A DNA stretch of 13,360 bases. Source: an uncultured Actinomycetes bacterium (GTDB lineage: Bacteria; Actinomycetota; Thermoleophilia; Gaiellales; Gaiellaceae). The notes beneath the pieces are model-generated. The model saw only the letters and a program-made list of their open reading frames with translations. It had not been told where the DNA came from and made no database searches. Both the position numbers and the translations under genes were made by a program. Shown in pieces: positions 1 to 7,019 of this stretch. Every line of letters starts with the position of its first letter. Position 1 is the stretch's first letter. Location of the stretch: positions 1 to 13,360 of the forward strand of contig CAIYXH010000200.1 in assembly GCA_903930195.1 (NCBI GenBank). Reading direction: 5' to 3'.

Positions 1-1529
1 CTATCGGAGACCGGTGGGAGCCGTTCGGGGAACGCTCCGATCTCCGACGTGTCGTAGAAGGCTTCGATGTGCTTGCGTGAGCGGGCGATCGTCACGGCGT
101 CGAGGAGCTCGAAGAAGTCGAAGTCGAGCCGGGCAAGGATCGCCTCGGTCGTGCGCTGCTCGGCGGGGAGCTTCGACCACTCGTTGAACACCCGTTGGGC
201 CTGTCGGAAGACTTCTTCGATGCTTGTGGAGATGTTGAGCTTCGCTGCGAGCTGCTGGGAGTCGCCCTCGTAGGCGAGTGCGAGCTGGTTACGCAGGTCC
301 GTGAAATGGTTGTTCACCGGGGTCGCCGAGAGCATGAGCACCTTGGTCTTGACGCCCTGCTGGATGACCTGGCGCATGAGTCGCTGGTAGCGAGTCTCCC
401 TCTCAGCGGCGAAGTCGGCGTTACGGAAGTTGTGCGACTCGTCGATCACGACAAGGTCGTAATTGCCCCAGTTCACGCGGTCGAGCGGGATGCCCATGGA
501 CTCGCCCCTTGTGCGGGACAAGTCGGTGTGGGCGAGCACGTCGTAGTTGAACCGGTCAGACGCGAAGATGTTCGTCGTGAGATTCGCGTTGTAGTTCGTC
601 CAGTTGTCCGCGAGCTTCTTCGGCGCGAGCACGAGAACGGTCTTGTTGCGAAGTTCGTAGTACTTGATCACCGCGAGTGCGGTGAACGTCTTCCCCAAGC
701 CAACGCTGTCGGCAAGGATGCAGCCGTTGTAGGTCTCGAGCTTGTTGATCACCCCGGTTGCCGCGTCGTGCTGGAAGTTGTAGAGGGCCTTCCAGATCAA
801 CGTGTCCTGGTAGCCCGTTAGGTCGTTGGGCAGGACGTCCTCGCTGATGTCGTCAAGGAACTCGGCGAACAGGTTGAACAGGATCAGGAAGTAGATGCGG
901 GCAGGCGAGTTCTCCGCGTAGACCGAGGCGATGTGCTCGTAGACCGTCTCGGTCACGTCCTCGAGTTGGTCGGGGTTATGCCAGATCTGATCGAACAGCG
1001 CGACGTATTGCGCGGCCATCGGAGCCTCGTCGAGTTTGGTGACCATGTTGGACACCGCGTTGCCGCGCTCGTAGCCCAGGTCGGCCGACGTGAAGCCCTG
1101 GAGCGGCAGGTAGGCCGGCGTGTCGTCAACGATCGCGAACTGCTGCATCGGCGCGCCCGTGGTGTTCGACCGGAATCGCGCCTTGCGGCGCACCCACTCG
1201 GCGCACTCACGAGCGATCGCCCGCTGGGTCATCTGGTTGCGAAGTCGGATCTCGAACTCCGAGCCGTAGAGCGTCGACTCACCGTTTCGCGCGTGCGGGA
1301 TGAAGAACTCCCGACGCTCTTTCGGCAACCGGTCCGTCGCCTTGTCCGTCACGAACGATGGCGAGGTGAAGATGAACTCCAGCTCACCGATCTGCTCCAG
1401 CTCCTTACGCAGAGCCTGGAACGCGAAGATCGAGAAAGTCGATGCCGCTATGCGTAGCTTCGAGCCGGGACGGATCTCCGCTCTGAGATCGTCTCCGAGT
1501 AGCTCGTTGATGTTGTCGATGATGTGCAC
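1..1529 (-). CDS. SNF2/DEAD-type helicase with degenerate PLD-like N-terminus (partial, C-terminus off the left edge)
   Basis: The frame is open from a GTG at 1529 to the window edge, giving 509 codons. ATP-dependent superfamily 2 translocase/helicase. Walker A SVGLGKT has its Lys near residue 280, a DESH Walker B lies near 361, and motif III LSATPVNN near 400. Residues about 20-60 and 140-150 (GFTSADLG) resemble the PLD-like region that precedes the helicase in a known family of large helicase-related proteins, but no HxK catalytic motif is visible, so this part is probably structural. Helicase motifs IV-VI would lie beyond the window; the family is usually around 1000 residues. The GTG was chosen because GGTGAGG lies just upstream and the preceding gene ends 6 bases away, indicating an operon. 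Such helicases often sit in defence islands; a role in nucleic-acid surveillance is inference. Confidence 0.85.
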   Translation of the reverse strand, partial: MHIIDNINELLGDDLRAEIRPGSKLRIAASTFSIFAFQALRKELEQIGELEFIFTSPSFVTDKATDRLPKERREFFIPHARNGESTLYGSEFEIRLRNQMTQRAIARECAEWVRRKARFRSNTTGAPMQQFAIVDDTPAYLPLQGFTSADLGYERGNAVSNMVTKLDEAPMAAQYVALFDQIWHNPDQLEDVTETVYEHIASVYAENSPARIYFLILFNLFAEFLDDISEDVLPNDLTGYQDTLIWKALYNFQHDAATGVINKLETYNGCILADSVGLGKTFTALAVIKYYELRNKTVLVLAPKKLADNWTNYNANLTTNIFASDRFNYDVLAHTDLSRTRGESMGIPLDRVNWGNYDLVVIDESHNFRNADFAAERETRYQRLMRQVIQQGVKTKVLMLSATPVNNHFTDLRNQLALAYEGDSQQLAAKLNISTSIEEVFRQAQRVFNEWSKLPAEQRTTEAILARLDFDFFELLDAVTIARSRKHIEAFYDTSEIGAFPERLPPVSD

Positions 1530-1535
1530 GTCGCC

Positions 1536-2441
1536 TCACCCTACGTCGGTCTGCGTACGGTGAGCGTTGACTCGGCCTACCTGACCCGGCGAATGCATCA
1601 GAACCGACCGAGCGTCGTCGAGGAAGAGGGCTCGATCGGTCTCGCCGGTCTTCGCGAGGATGTAGCGCAGCCGCGTGGCTTGTTCGGTGGTGAGGTCGTG
1701 GCTCCAGCCAGCGAGGCGGACAAGTCCTTCGGCGCGGAACTCGGCGCCGCCGTTGAGGATCCGGTCTCCGTAGCGTTCGAGGTAGTCGTGGATGCGGGTG
1801 AGGAGGCGAGCGACGAGCCAGAGGCACGTGCCGGCGGCGTCTTCGATCGCCTTGTCGTCTGTTGCCTCGTCGGCTTCGAGCCGCGCCTTGCGGATGAGTT
1901 CGGCGCGGAGTTCGTAGACGCGCGCCCAAATTCGGGAGACGAGTTCTTCCTGCTCGTTGACGTCGGCCGGTGTGAGGGAGGGCGTGTCTCCGGAGATCTC
2001 GGTCTCCGGCGGCGCGTATTTGGTGCGCGGCGTGTAGGTCTGGCTGTCGTCGTGGAGGAACCAGGCGAGGTCGCGCATGAGTCGCGGCTCGATGTGCTTG
2101 CGGAAGTGCGTGAGGTCGTAGTCCCAGGTTCCGACGCTCGCCGCGCGGCGCCGTCGCTCTGTGAGAGTCGTGCCTCGGTTCTCTCTACGGGCGGCGAACA
2201 GGATCTGCAGCGCCTGTGCTTCTTCGGCGTCGCCGAGCGCGAGCAGCAGACCCTGTAGGAGAGCGTTGAGCGCCTTGACGCGGCTCAGGAAGTCGTCGGC
2301 GTCGATCGCCCGCGCGCGTACGCCGCGAAGCTGAACCAGAACGGGCGGGGCTACGTCCGGCGTGACCGGCAGGCCTTTCCGCACGACGAGCTTGAGGGCG
2401 TCCGTCAGCTCGTCGAGCTGCGGCGGCGCGACGTCGCTCAT
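1536..2441 (-). CDS. Uncharacterised 301-aa helical protein upstream of the helicase
   Basis: I do not recognise this as a named family. The protein is charged and mostly helical, without signal peptide or membrane segment. The stretch at residues 91-127 (TLTERR, then FRKHIEPRLM) resembles a segment I recall from actinobacterial hypothetical proteins, in which an arginine-rich turn precedes an FR-x-x-x-E-x-x-L helix; this is an impression, not a search result. A second helical half (about 150-250) is rich in Glu, Arg and Ala. The ATG at 2441 is preferred over an upstream TTG at 2525, because the intervening 28 codons cover a tRNA-like and repeat-bearing stretch. No Shine-Dalgarno sequence precedes 2441, so translation may be leaderless. 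The gene ends 6 bases before the helicase start and is probably co-transcribed with it. It could be a partner, sensor or regulator of the helicase. Confidence 0.75.
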   Translation of the reverse strand: MSDVAPPQLDELTDALKLVVRKGLPVTPDVAPPVLVQLRGVRARAIDADDFLSRVKALNALLQGLLLALGDAEEAQALQILFAARRENRGTTLTERRRRAASVGTWDYDLTHFRKHIEPRLMRDLAWFLHDDSQTYTPRTKYAPPETEISGDTPSLTPADVNEQEELVSRIWARVYELRAELIRKARLEADEATDDKAIEDAAGTCLWLVARLLTRIHDYLERYGDRILNGGAEFRAEGLVRLAGWSHDLTTEQATRLRYILAKTGETDRALFLDDARSVLMHSPGQVGRVNAHRTQTDVG

Positions 2442-2565
2442 GTCGGTGGTTCGAGTCCGGATGCCCACTTGATGCCCAGTTTCGCACCTTCCGGATGCCC
2501 GCCGAGGCCGATCACGCTTGCCCAAGGCCCGGCGAGCCGGGGAATCGAGTCAGCGGAGGAAGCAC
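2442..2565. promoter_or_regulatory. Divergent control region with GATGCCC iterons
   Basis: This 124-bp gap separates the minus-strand helicase module from the plus-strand transfer block. TCCGGATGCCC occurs at 2456-2466 and 2490-2500, and a third GATGCCC lies at 2471-2477. The spacings of 11 and 23 bases keep all three on one face of the helix, as expected for an operator or iteron. A short palindrome CCCGGC-GA-GCCGGG occupies 2528-2541. GGAGGA at 2555-2560 is the Shine-Dalgarno sequence of the plus-strand gene. No clear -35/-10 pair was found for either direction. Confidence 0.45.
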
Positions 2566-2886
2566 ATGTCGGAAGTGGTGAGGTACGGCGGCGGTCTCGC
2601 GAAGCGCGAGTCGCGCCAGGTGAGCCGCGAGCTTTCGCGGATGGATGCCAGGGGCCAGGTCGAGCTGGCCCGGATCAACCAGCAGGCCGACCTGCAGGCC
2701 GAGCGGATTGCCGCGATCGGCTACGTCGGAAAGCGGGCGATGCACGAGGTGACGATGCTGAGCCAGCTCGAGGTTCAGCTGTCGTCGTTGGTGCCGTCGG
2801 CGATCCCGCGGCTGCAGGGGATCGGTGATCTGACGGCGCTGGCGATGGCCGACGTCGTCAGCGAGACGGTCAGGCGGGTGAAGTGA
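2566..2886 (+). CDS. Small helical protein, first gene of the transfer block
   Basis: The 106-aa protein is not recognised as a named family. It has a basic N-terminus (about residues 1-30), a long predicted amphipathic helix with regularly spaced Gln, Ala and Glu residues at about 25-60, and a mildly hydrophobic C-terminal half. There is no signal peptide. The ATG at 2566 is chosen because a perfect GGAGGA sits 5 bases upstream; the frame could extend to 2518 but without such a site. The stop overlaps the start of the next gene (TGATG), implying translational coupling. Its position before small membrane proteins and a coupling ATPase suggests an accessory transfer or regulatory role, which is inference. 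Confidence 0.65.
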   Translation: MSEVVRYGGGLAKRESRQVSRELSRMDARGQVELARINQQADLQAERIAAIGYVGKRAMHEVTMLSQLEVQLSSLVPSAIPRLQGIGDLTALAMADVVSETVRRVK

Positions 2887-3098
2887 TGACCTGGTTCCTG
2901 ATCGTCGTGCTCACGGTCGTGGTCATGCTCGCGCTGCTGTCGGTGCTGGTGCTGGCCGCGTTGATCGGCGACGACGCGGAGAGCGAGCGGGCCCGGATCG
3001 AGATGGAGGTGCGGCGTGCCGAGCGGCGGCTGCACGACGTGGCCAGCAACAGCTTCCAGGCGATGCTGGACGCGGCCCGGGCAGAGGACAGGCGGTAG
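2886..3098 (+). CDS. Small single-pass membrane protein with charged coiled-coil tail
   Basis: The 70-aa protein starts at the ATG that overlaps the previous stop. Residues 3-26 form one strongly hydrophobic segment rich in Val and Leu, followed by an acidic and then Arg/Glu-rich helix (about 30-70) that would lie on the other side of the membrane and could form a coiled coil. No cleavage site is evident, so it is probably a membrane anchor rather than a secreted protein. Small membrane proteins next to DNA-translocation ATPases occur in actinobacterial conjugative elements, where some act in spread of the element; this protein was not matched to any of them. Confidence 0.65.
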   Translation: MTWFLIVVLTVVVMLALLSVLVLAALIGDDAESERARIEMEVRRAERRLHDVASNSFQAMLDAARAEDRR

Positions 3099-3104
3099 CG
3101 GCCG

Positions 3105-3284
3105 ATGCTTCTGATCGGCGGCAGCCTCGACGGAGGCCACGAGGAAGGAGAGGCGTTCGAGCTCGAGCTGTCCCGGCTGCAGAGCGAGGTTCGGAAGGTC
3201 GGCCAGGCGCTCGACCGGATCGAGGCCGAGATGCGGCAGGTCATGAACGGGCTCGAACGGGATCGGTTCGAGGAGTACCGCTGA
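3105..3284 (+). CDS. 59-aa coiled-coil small protein
   Basis: A short frame begins with ATG at 3105, six bases after the previous stop, and ends at TGA 3282-3284. The product opens with a Gly-rich segment (MLLIGGSLDGGHEEGE), and from about residue 17 to the end it is a continuous charged helix with heptad-like Leu, Val and Met spacing, suggesting oligomerisation or pairing with the coiled-coil tail of the preceding membrane protein. No domain is recognised. Support comes from tight spacing in a same-strand gene string and from coding-like amino acid composition; its small size leaves some doubt. Confidence 0.5.
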   Translation: MLLIGGSLDGGHEEGEAFELELSRLQSEVRKVGQALDRIEAEMRQVMNGLERDRFEEYR

Positions 3285-3381
3285 ACCGGTCACAGAAGAA
3301 GCGCTTGCAGCCACGGCCGCCGGTGAGGCGGCCGTGGCTGCTGCGGGGCGGCCTGACCGCGCCGATGCGGAGTTGGGCGTG

Positions 3382-3552
3382 ATGAACACGTCGAGCCCGT
3401 GGATGCGGTTCTTCGCCGGCATCGTCGCCGCCGCGGTCGCGATCCGCGTCGCGGTCGAGTTGATCGCGCCGGTACTGCCGTACGTGGTCGGCGCGATCGC
3501 CATCTACGGGATCGTCGTGCTCGCGCGCTGGTGGCGGGATAACAGATGGTGA
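3382..3552 (+). CDS. 56-aa protein with two membrane segments
   Basis: The ATG at 3382 is used; the frame extends upstream to 3334 but the extra codons look unlike a natural N-terminus. Residues about 9-27 and 30-47 are hydrophobic and separated by a proline, consistent with a membrane hairpin, and the protein ends in a basic Trp/Arg-rich tail (ARWWRDNRW). It is the last of the small-gene string before the AT-rich promoter at 3571. In the 97 bases before it, a basic frame without a standard ATG ends in TGATG overlapping this start, so one further tiny gene cannot be excluded. Function unknown; a membrane partner of the transfer ATPase is a guess. Confidence 0.55.
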   Translation: MNTSSPWMRFFAGIVAAAVAIRVAVELIAPVLPYVVGAIAIYGIVVLARWWRDNRW

Positions 3553-3570
3553 CGCCGTGCAACAAGAAAA

Positions 3571-3621
3571 TGTTGTTGACATGTTTGACAACGTATGAGA
3601 TAGTCACTGTTGTTACAAACA
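3571..3621 (+). promoter_or_regulatory. AT-rich sigma-70-like promoter with TGTTGTT operator motifs
   Basis: TTGACA at 3576-3581 lies 17 bases before GATAGT at 3599-3604, a good -35 with a moderate -10. The segment is far poorer in G+C than its surroundings. TGTTGTT occurs at 3571-3577 and 3608-3614, and GTTGT (3572-3576) faces ACAAC (3588-3592) as an inverted pair across the -35/-10 spacer. The CAACAA at 3560-3565 also faces TTGTTG at 3573-3578. The motif recurs inverted at 8577-8601, so a common repressor of the element is plausible. The promoter would drive the run of genes starting at 3653. Confidence 0.6.
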
Positions 3622-3652
3622 TAGGTTCGGGTGGGAGATTGAGGAGCTTGTA

Positions 3653-3853
3653 GTGGCCCGCCCGAAGAGTTCAGAAGCAAAGAATGGTCCCCGGAGCGTC
3701 CGTGTTCGCTCGCGGCCGCTCGATCAGGTCGACGAGGCGAAACTGGCGCTCGCGCTATCGATAATGGCCCGCCGCCTCCTCGAAGAACGCGCCGGTGAGC
3801 TTGCCGGTCGCGAGCCGTCGTCTGACGCGTTCGCTCGGGAGGAACACGCATGA
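3653..3853 (+). CDS. Small basic protein encoded ahead of the coupling ATPase
   Basis: The 66-aa product starts at GTG 3653, with GAGGAG six bases upstream and the AT-rich promoter directly before it. The first 25 residues are basic and Ser/Arg-rich. Residues 26-50 form a helix (VDEAKLALALSIMARRLLEE), and the tail is acidic. The pattern is compatible with a small DNA-binding or adaptor protein such as a ribbon-helix-helix-like auxiliary factor, but no family was recognised. Its TGA overlaps the ATG of the ATPase gene (ATGA), indicating translational coupling and a shared role in transfer. Confidence 0.6.
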   Translation: MARPKSSEAKNGPRSVRVRSRPLDQVDEAKLALALSIMARRLLEERAGELAGREPSSDAFAREEHA

Positions 3854-6051
3854 GCGCGTTTCCGGAGATCGCGCGCCGGCTGCTGAAGCCGGTCGCGGCC
3901 GGGCCGCTCGTCACGGTTGAGTTGCGCTTCGGCACCGACGTCAGCGAGGCGGCAGTCGAGGCCCTGCTGGCCGCTCTCACCGGGCTCCACCGCGACGCGG
4001 TCGTCGTCTTCGAGACGTTCGCGACCGAGGACGCGTTCTGTCACCTGCTGCGCGCCGATCAGGCGACGTTGGACACGGTCAGCGGGCAGCTGCGCGGACT
4101 GTTGCCGAGCACCCGGATCGAGCCCACGCCGACAGTTCCGCACCTGGCGTGGCGGATCGGTGCTCAGGTTTCCTGGTCCCGTCATGCGTTGCTTCGGACG
4201 GACGGTGCCGCGCAGACGGCGGCCGGGCTGCTGGCCGCCCTTGGCCCCCTGGGGCGCGACGAGGCCCTGCTGGTACGCCTCGTGCTGCGGCCCGGCCGCC
4301 CGGCGCCGCTGCCTGCAGCCGACAAGGAAGGCGCCGCCCACCAGCCCAATTTCGGACTCGACTGGCTGCTCGGCCCGGCGCGCGTCCAGACCCACGTCGT
4401 GAGCGGCGTCAGGGCGAAGAACGGCGGGCCGCTCCTCGAGGCGAACCTCATGCTGGCAGTCGCGTCTGGGCATCCAAAGCGGTCGGCGCACCTGCTCGGC
4501 AGGCCGATCGCTGTCGTGCGGGCGCGCCGGGGCGGTCACGGTCGCCTCACGGTCCGCCGCCTCAACGCCAATGGCATCGAGCGCGCCCTACAGCGTCTGC
4601 CGCGTGGCGGTGATCTGCTTTCCCCCGCCGAACTCGCTGGCCTGGTCGGCTTCCCTATCGACGCGCCCTCGATTCCCGGCTTGCGCCTTGGAGCCAGCCC
4701 ACTGCTGATGCCCGACCGGCGCATCCCCGACCAAGGACGGCTGCTCGGTATCTCGACCTGGCCGCAGGCGAACAACCGTGGGCTTGCCCAGCCGGTGATC
4801 GGCGCCCTCTCCCACACGCTCATATGCGGCGGAACCGGCTCGGGGAAGAGCGCTCTCGTCCAGCGGCTGGCCATCTCCGACATCGCCGCCGGTCGCGGAC
4901 TTCTGGTCGTGGACGGCAAGGGAGACCTCGTCCGCGACCTCGTCGAACGGATCCCCGCGAACCGGATCGACGACGTGATCGTGCTCGACCCGGCTGCGCC
5001 GGGACCGGTGCCCGGGTTGCGCGTGTTCGGGCGAGGGGGCGATCCCGAGCTTGCGGCCGATCTCGTCCTCGGCGTCCTGCGCGACCTGTTCCGCGACTCC
5101 TGGGGAGTGCGCAGCGACCAGTGGCTCCGCGCCGGCCTCGTCACGCTCGCCCACGACCCGACCGCGACGCTCGGCGACCTGCCGTTCCTGTTCACCGACG
5201 ACGCCTACCGGCGCCGCCTCGTCGGCAAGCTGACCGACCCGATGCTGCTCGCGACCTGGGCCGCGTTCGAGGCGATGAAGCCGAGCGAGCGCTCCAACCA
5301 GCTCGGTGCCCCGTTGAACAAGCTCGCCGAGCTACTCGGCCGACGCGTCCTTCGCACCGTCCTTTCGCAGCCCAAGCCGACCCTCGACCTCCACGAGGCA
5401 CTTCGCCGCAACCGGATCGTGCTCGTCTCGCTCTCCCCGGGCCAGCTCGGCAGCCCCGCCACCCGCCTGCTCGGCGCGCTGATCGTTCACCAACTGTTCA
5501 GCGCCGTCCAGGCACGCGCCGCGCTCCCGCCCGCGGCGAGGAAGCCGTTCCTCGCCTACATCGACGAGCCGAAGGTGCTCGGCGACATCCCGATCCCGCT
5601 CGACGGCATCTTCGAGCTCGCCCGCGGCATGGGCGTCGGGCTCACCCTCACCGCTCAGTCACTGACCCAGCTTCCGCTGGCCGTCCGCAACGCCGCGCTC
5701 ACGAACGCCGCGAGCATGGTCGCGTTCCGCCAGACCGCCGACGACGCCGAACTGCTCGCCCGCCACCTCTCCGGGATCACAGCCGAAGGCCTGCAGAGCC
5801 TCGGAGCGTTCGAAATGATCGCCCGCATCGGACTCGGCCCCGGCGACGTCGCGGCTCCGACGAGCGGTCGCACACTCCCGCCACCGCCGATCACGAGCGA
5901 CGCCAACGTCGTCCGCCGTGTCTCGGCCGAGCGCTACGGCGCCGACCCCGCAGCGGTTGACCAGGCCCTCGCCGAACGTCACGGGCACCGCCCCGACACC
6001 CACAGCACCGACGCCGATGCGCCGGTGGGGCGCCGACGGAGGAACCCATGA
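3850..6051 (+). CDS. VirD4/TraG-type coupling protein (conjugative DNA-transfer ATPase)
   Basis: The 733-aa protein couples ATP hydrolysis to DNA movement during conjugative transfer. Walker A GGTGSGKS is at residues 327-334 (Lys333), followed by a VVDGKGDLVRDLV segment typical of TraG/VirD4-type proteins, where the family has a D-x-K/H-G-D-L pattern. Walker B is at about 569-573 (AYIDE), and a sensor-like GVGLTLTAQSLTQLP segment follows. The N-terminal 320 residues are a divergent domain without evident membrane helices, so the protein may depend on the nearby small membrane proteins for anchoring; that is inference. The Arg-rich C-terminus ends at an ATGA overlap with the next gene. It resembles coupling proteins of actinobacterial mobilisable elements more than the TraB/FtsK pumps of Streptomyces plasmids. 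No other secretion-channel gene is present. Confidence 0.85.
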   Translation: MSAFPEIARRLLKPVAAGPLVTVELRFGTDVSEAAVEALLAALTGLHRDAVVVFETFATEDAFCHLLRADQATLDTVSGQLRGLLPSTRIEPTPTVPHLAWRIGAQVSWSRHALLRTDGAAQTAAGLLAALGPLGRDEALLVRLVLRPGRPAPLPAADKEGAAHQPNFGLDWLLGPARVQTHVVSGVRAKNGGPLLEANLMLAVASGHPKRSAHLLGRPIAVVRARRGGHGRLTVRRLNANGIERALQRLPRGGDLLSPAELAGLVGFPIDAPSIPGLRLGASPLLMPDRRIPDQGRLLGISTWPQANNRGLAQPVIGALSHTLICGGTGSGKSALVQRLAISDIAAGRGLLVVDGKGDLVRDLVERIPANRIDDVIVLDPAAPGPVPGLRVFGRGGDPELAADLVLGVLRDLFRDSWGVRSDQWLRAGLVTLAHDPTATLGDLPFLFTDDAYRRRLVGKLTDPMLLATWAAFEAMKPSERSNQLGAPLNKLAELLGRRVLRTVLSQPKPTLDLHEALRRNRIVLVSLSPGQLGSPATRLLGALIVHQLFSAVQARAALPPAARKPFLAYIDEPKVLGDIPIPLDGIFELARGMGVGLTLTAQSLTQLPLAVRNAALTNAASMVAFRQTADDAELLARHLSGITAEGLQSLGAFEMIARIGLGPGDVAAPTSGRTLPPPPITSDANVVRRVSAERYGADPAAVDQALAERHGHRPDTHSTDADAPVGRRRRNP

Positions 6052-7019
6052 GGCCGCCCGATCGCAGTCCGCTCGGCGGTCCGCTCGCGTCGAGCAGCAC
6101 CACTGGCAACACGGCTCCTCGAGCCGCTTCCGGACCGGTAAGCGACGCGACTCACCCTCCCCTGGAGGATGTTCCACTGTCGCAGCGGCGCCTCAGTCGG
6201 CGTGGCCTCGTCCAGCTCGCCGACCAGCTCTCCGACCGCGACCAGGCAATCATCGAGACGCTTGCCAAGCTTCGCCTCCTACAGGCCGATCAGGTCAGGC
6301 GGCTGTTCTTCCACGACATCTCCACGAAGGCCGGCAGCGCGAGAGTCTGCCGACGCTCACTCCAGCGACTGACCGAGTGCGGCTTGCTGCGCCCGCTCGA
6401 GCGTCAAGTCGGGGGCAGGCGGGCAGGCAGCAAGGGCACCGTGTTCGCAACAACGGCCGCCGGCCGGCGACTCGTTGCCTACTGGGCCGGTCTCGGCGAC
6501 ACGAGCGACCGGGGCATGCACGAGCCGGGACTGCCGTTCGTCAAGCACACACTCGCGATCAGCGACCTGTACGTCATGCTCGTCGAAGCCGATCGGGCCG
6601 GGACGCTGGAACTGCTTGCGTTTGATGCCGAGCCGGCTTGTTGGCGCTCGTTCACCACGCCGCTCGGGGGTAGTTCGATCCTCAAGCCGGACGCGCTCGT
6701 GCGGGTCGCAGTCGGTGAGTACGAGCACGCCTCGTTCGTGGAGGTCGACCTCGGCACCGAAGGGCGAGGGGCACTCCTTCGCAAGACCGACGCGTACATC
6801 GCCTACTTCGAGAGCGGCCGCGAACAGGCCAGGCACGGCTTGTTCCCGCGCGTGGTCTGGATCACCACGACCGAGAGCAGGGCCCGCGTGCTCGACACGC
6901 TCATCGCGAGCCTGCCGGCTGGCGAACGGCGGCTGTTCGCGACGACCGTGACCGGTGACGACGCGATCTGGACGCTGACCGGAACCATCCCTGGCTCTCC
7001 GGCGGGAGAGACGCGATGA
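6048..7019 (+). CDS. Replication-relaxation family protein (candidate relaxase or replication initiator)
   Basis: The 323-aa protein matches the Replic_Relax family (PF13814, recognised by eye), which is common on plasmids and mobile elements of Gram-positive bacteria. Residues 1-50 are a poorly conserved linker. A winged helix covers about 62-145, with the characteristic DQAIIETLAKLRLLQADQVRRLF opening in shortened form (DQAIIETL, then DQVRRLFF). The C-terminal half has a conserved PD (214-215), then VEVDLGTE with Glu232 and Asp234, then Lys246 and a Tyr-rich helix, an arrangement reminiscent of a PD-(D/E)xK nuclease core. The gene is coupled on both sides by ATGA overlaps to the coupling ATPase and the methyltransferase. 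As no classical MOB relaxase is visible, this protein is the best candidate for processing the transfer origin, which remains inference. Confidence 0.8.
   Translation: MRPPDRSPLGGPLASSSTTGNTAPRAASGPVSDATHPPLEDVPLSQRRLSRRGLVQLADQLSDRDQAIIETLAKLRLLQADQVRRLFFHDISTKAGSARVCRRSLQRLTECGLLRPLERQVGGRRAGSKGTVFATTAAGRRLVAYWAGLGDTSDRGMHEPGLPFVKHTLAISDLYVMLVEADRAGTLELLAFDAEPACWRSFTTPLGGSSILKPDALVRVAVGEYEHASFVEVDLGTEGRGALLRKTDAYIAYFESGREQARHGLFPRVVWITTTESRARVLDTLIASLPAGERRLFATTVTGDDAIWTLTGTIPGSPAGETR

Noticed and set aside
195..821. Long plus-strand frames opposite the helicase and its partner (195-821, 933-1457, 1524-2258)
   Set aside because: They are antisense shadows of a minus-strand gene with clear helicase motifs, and their proteins have repetitive Val/Arg/Glu-rich composition without domains.
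2442..2464. The tRNA-like fragment as the second attachment site of the element
   Set aside because: It is inverted relative to the tRNA-Ala copy and only partly similar; integration should leave direct repeats.
4824..5960. A 378-aa Arg/Pro-rich frame inside the coupling ATPase gene
   Set aside because: It lies in an alternative frame of a gene with Walker A and B motifs; the Arg/Pro-rich composition is typical of off-frame high-GC sequence.
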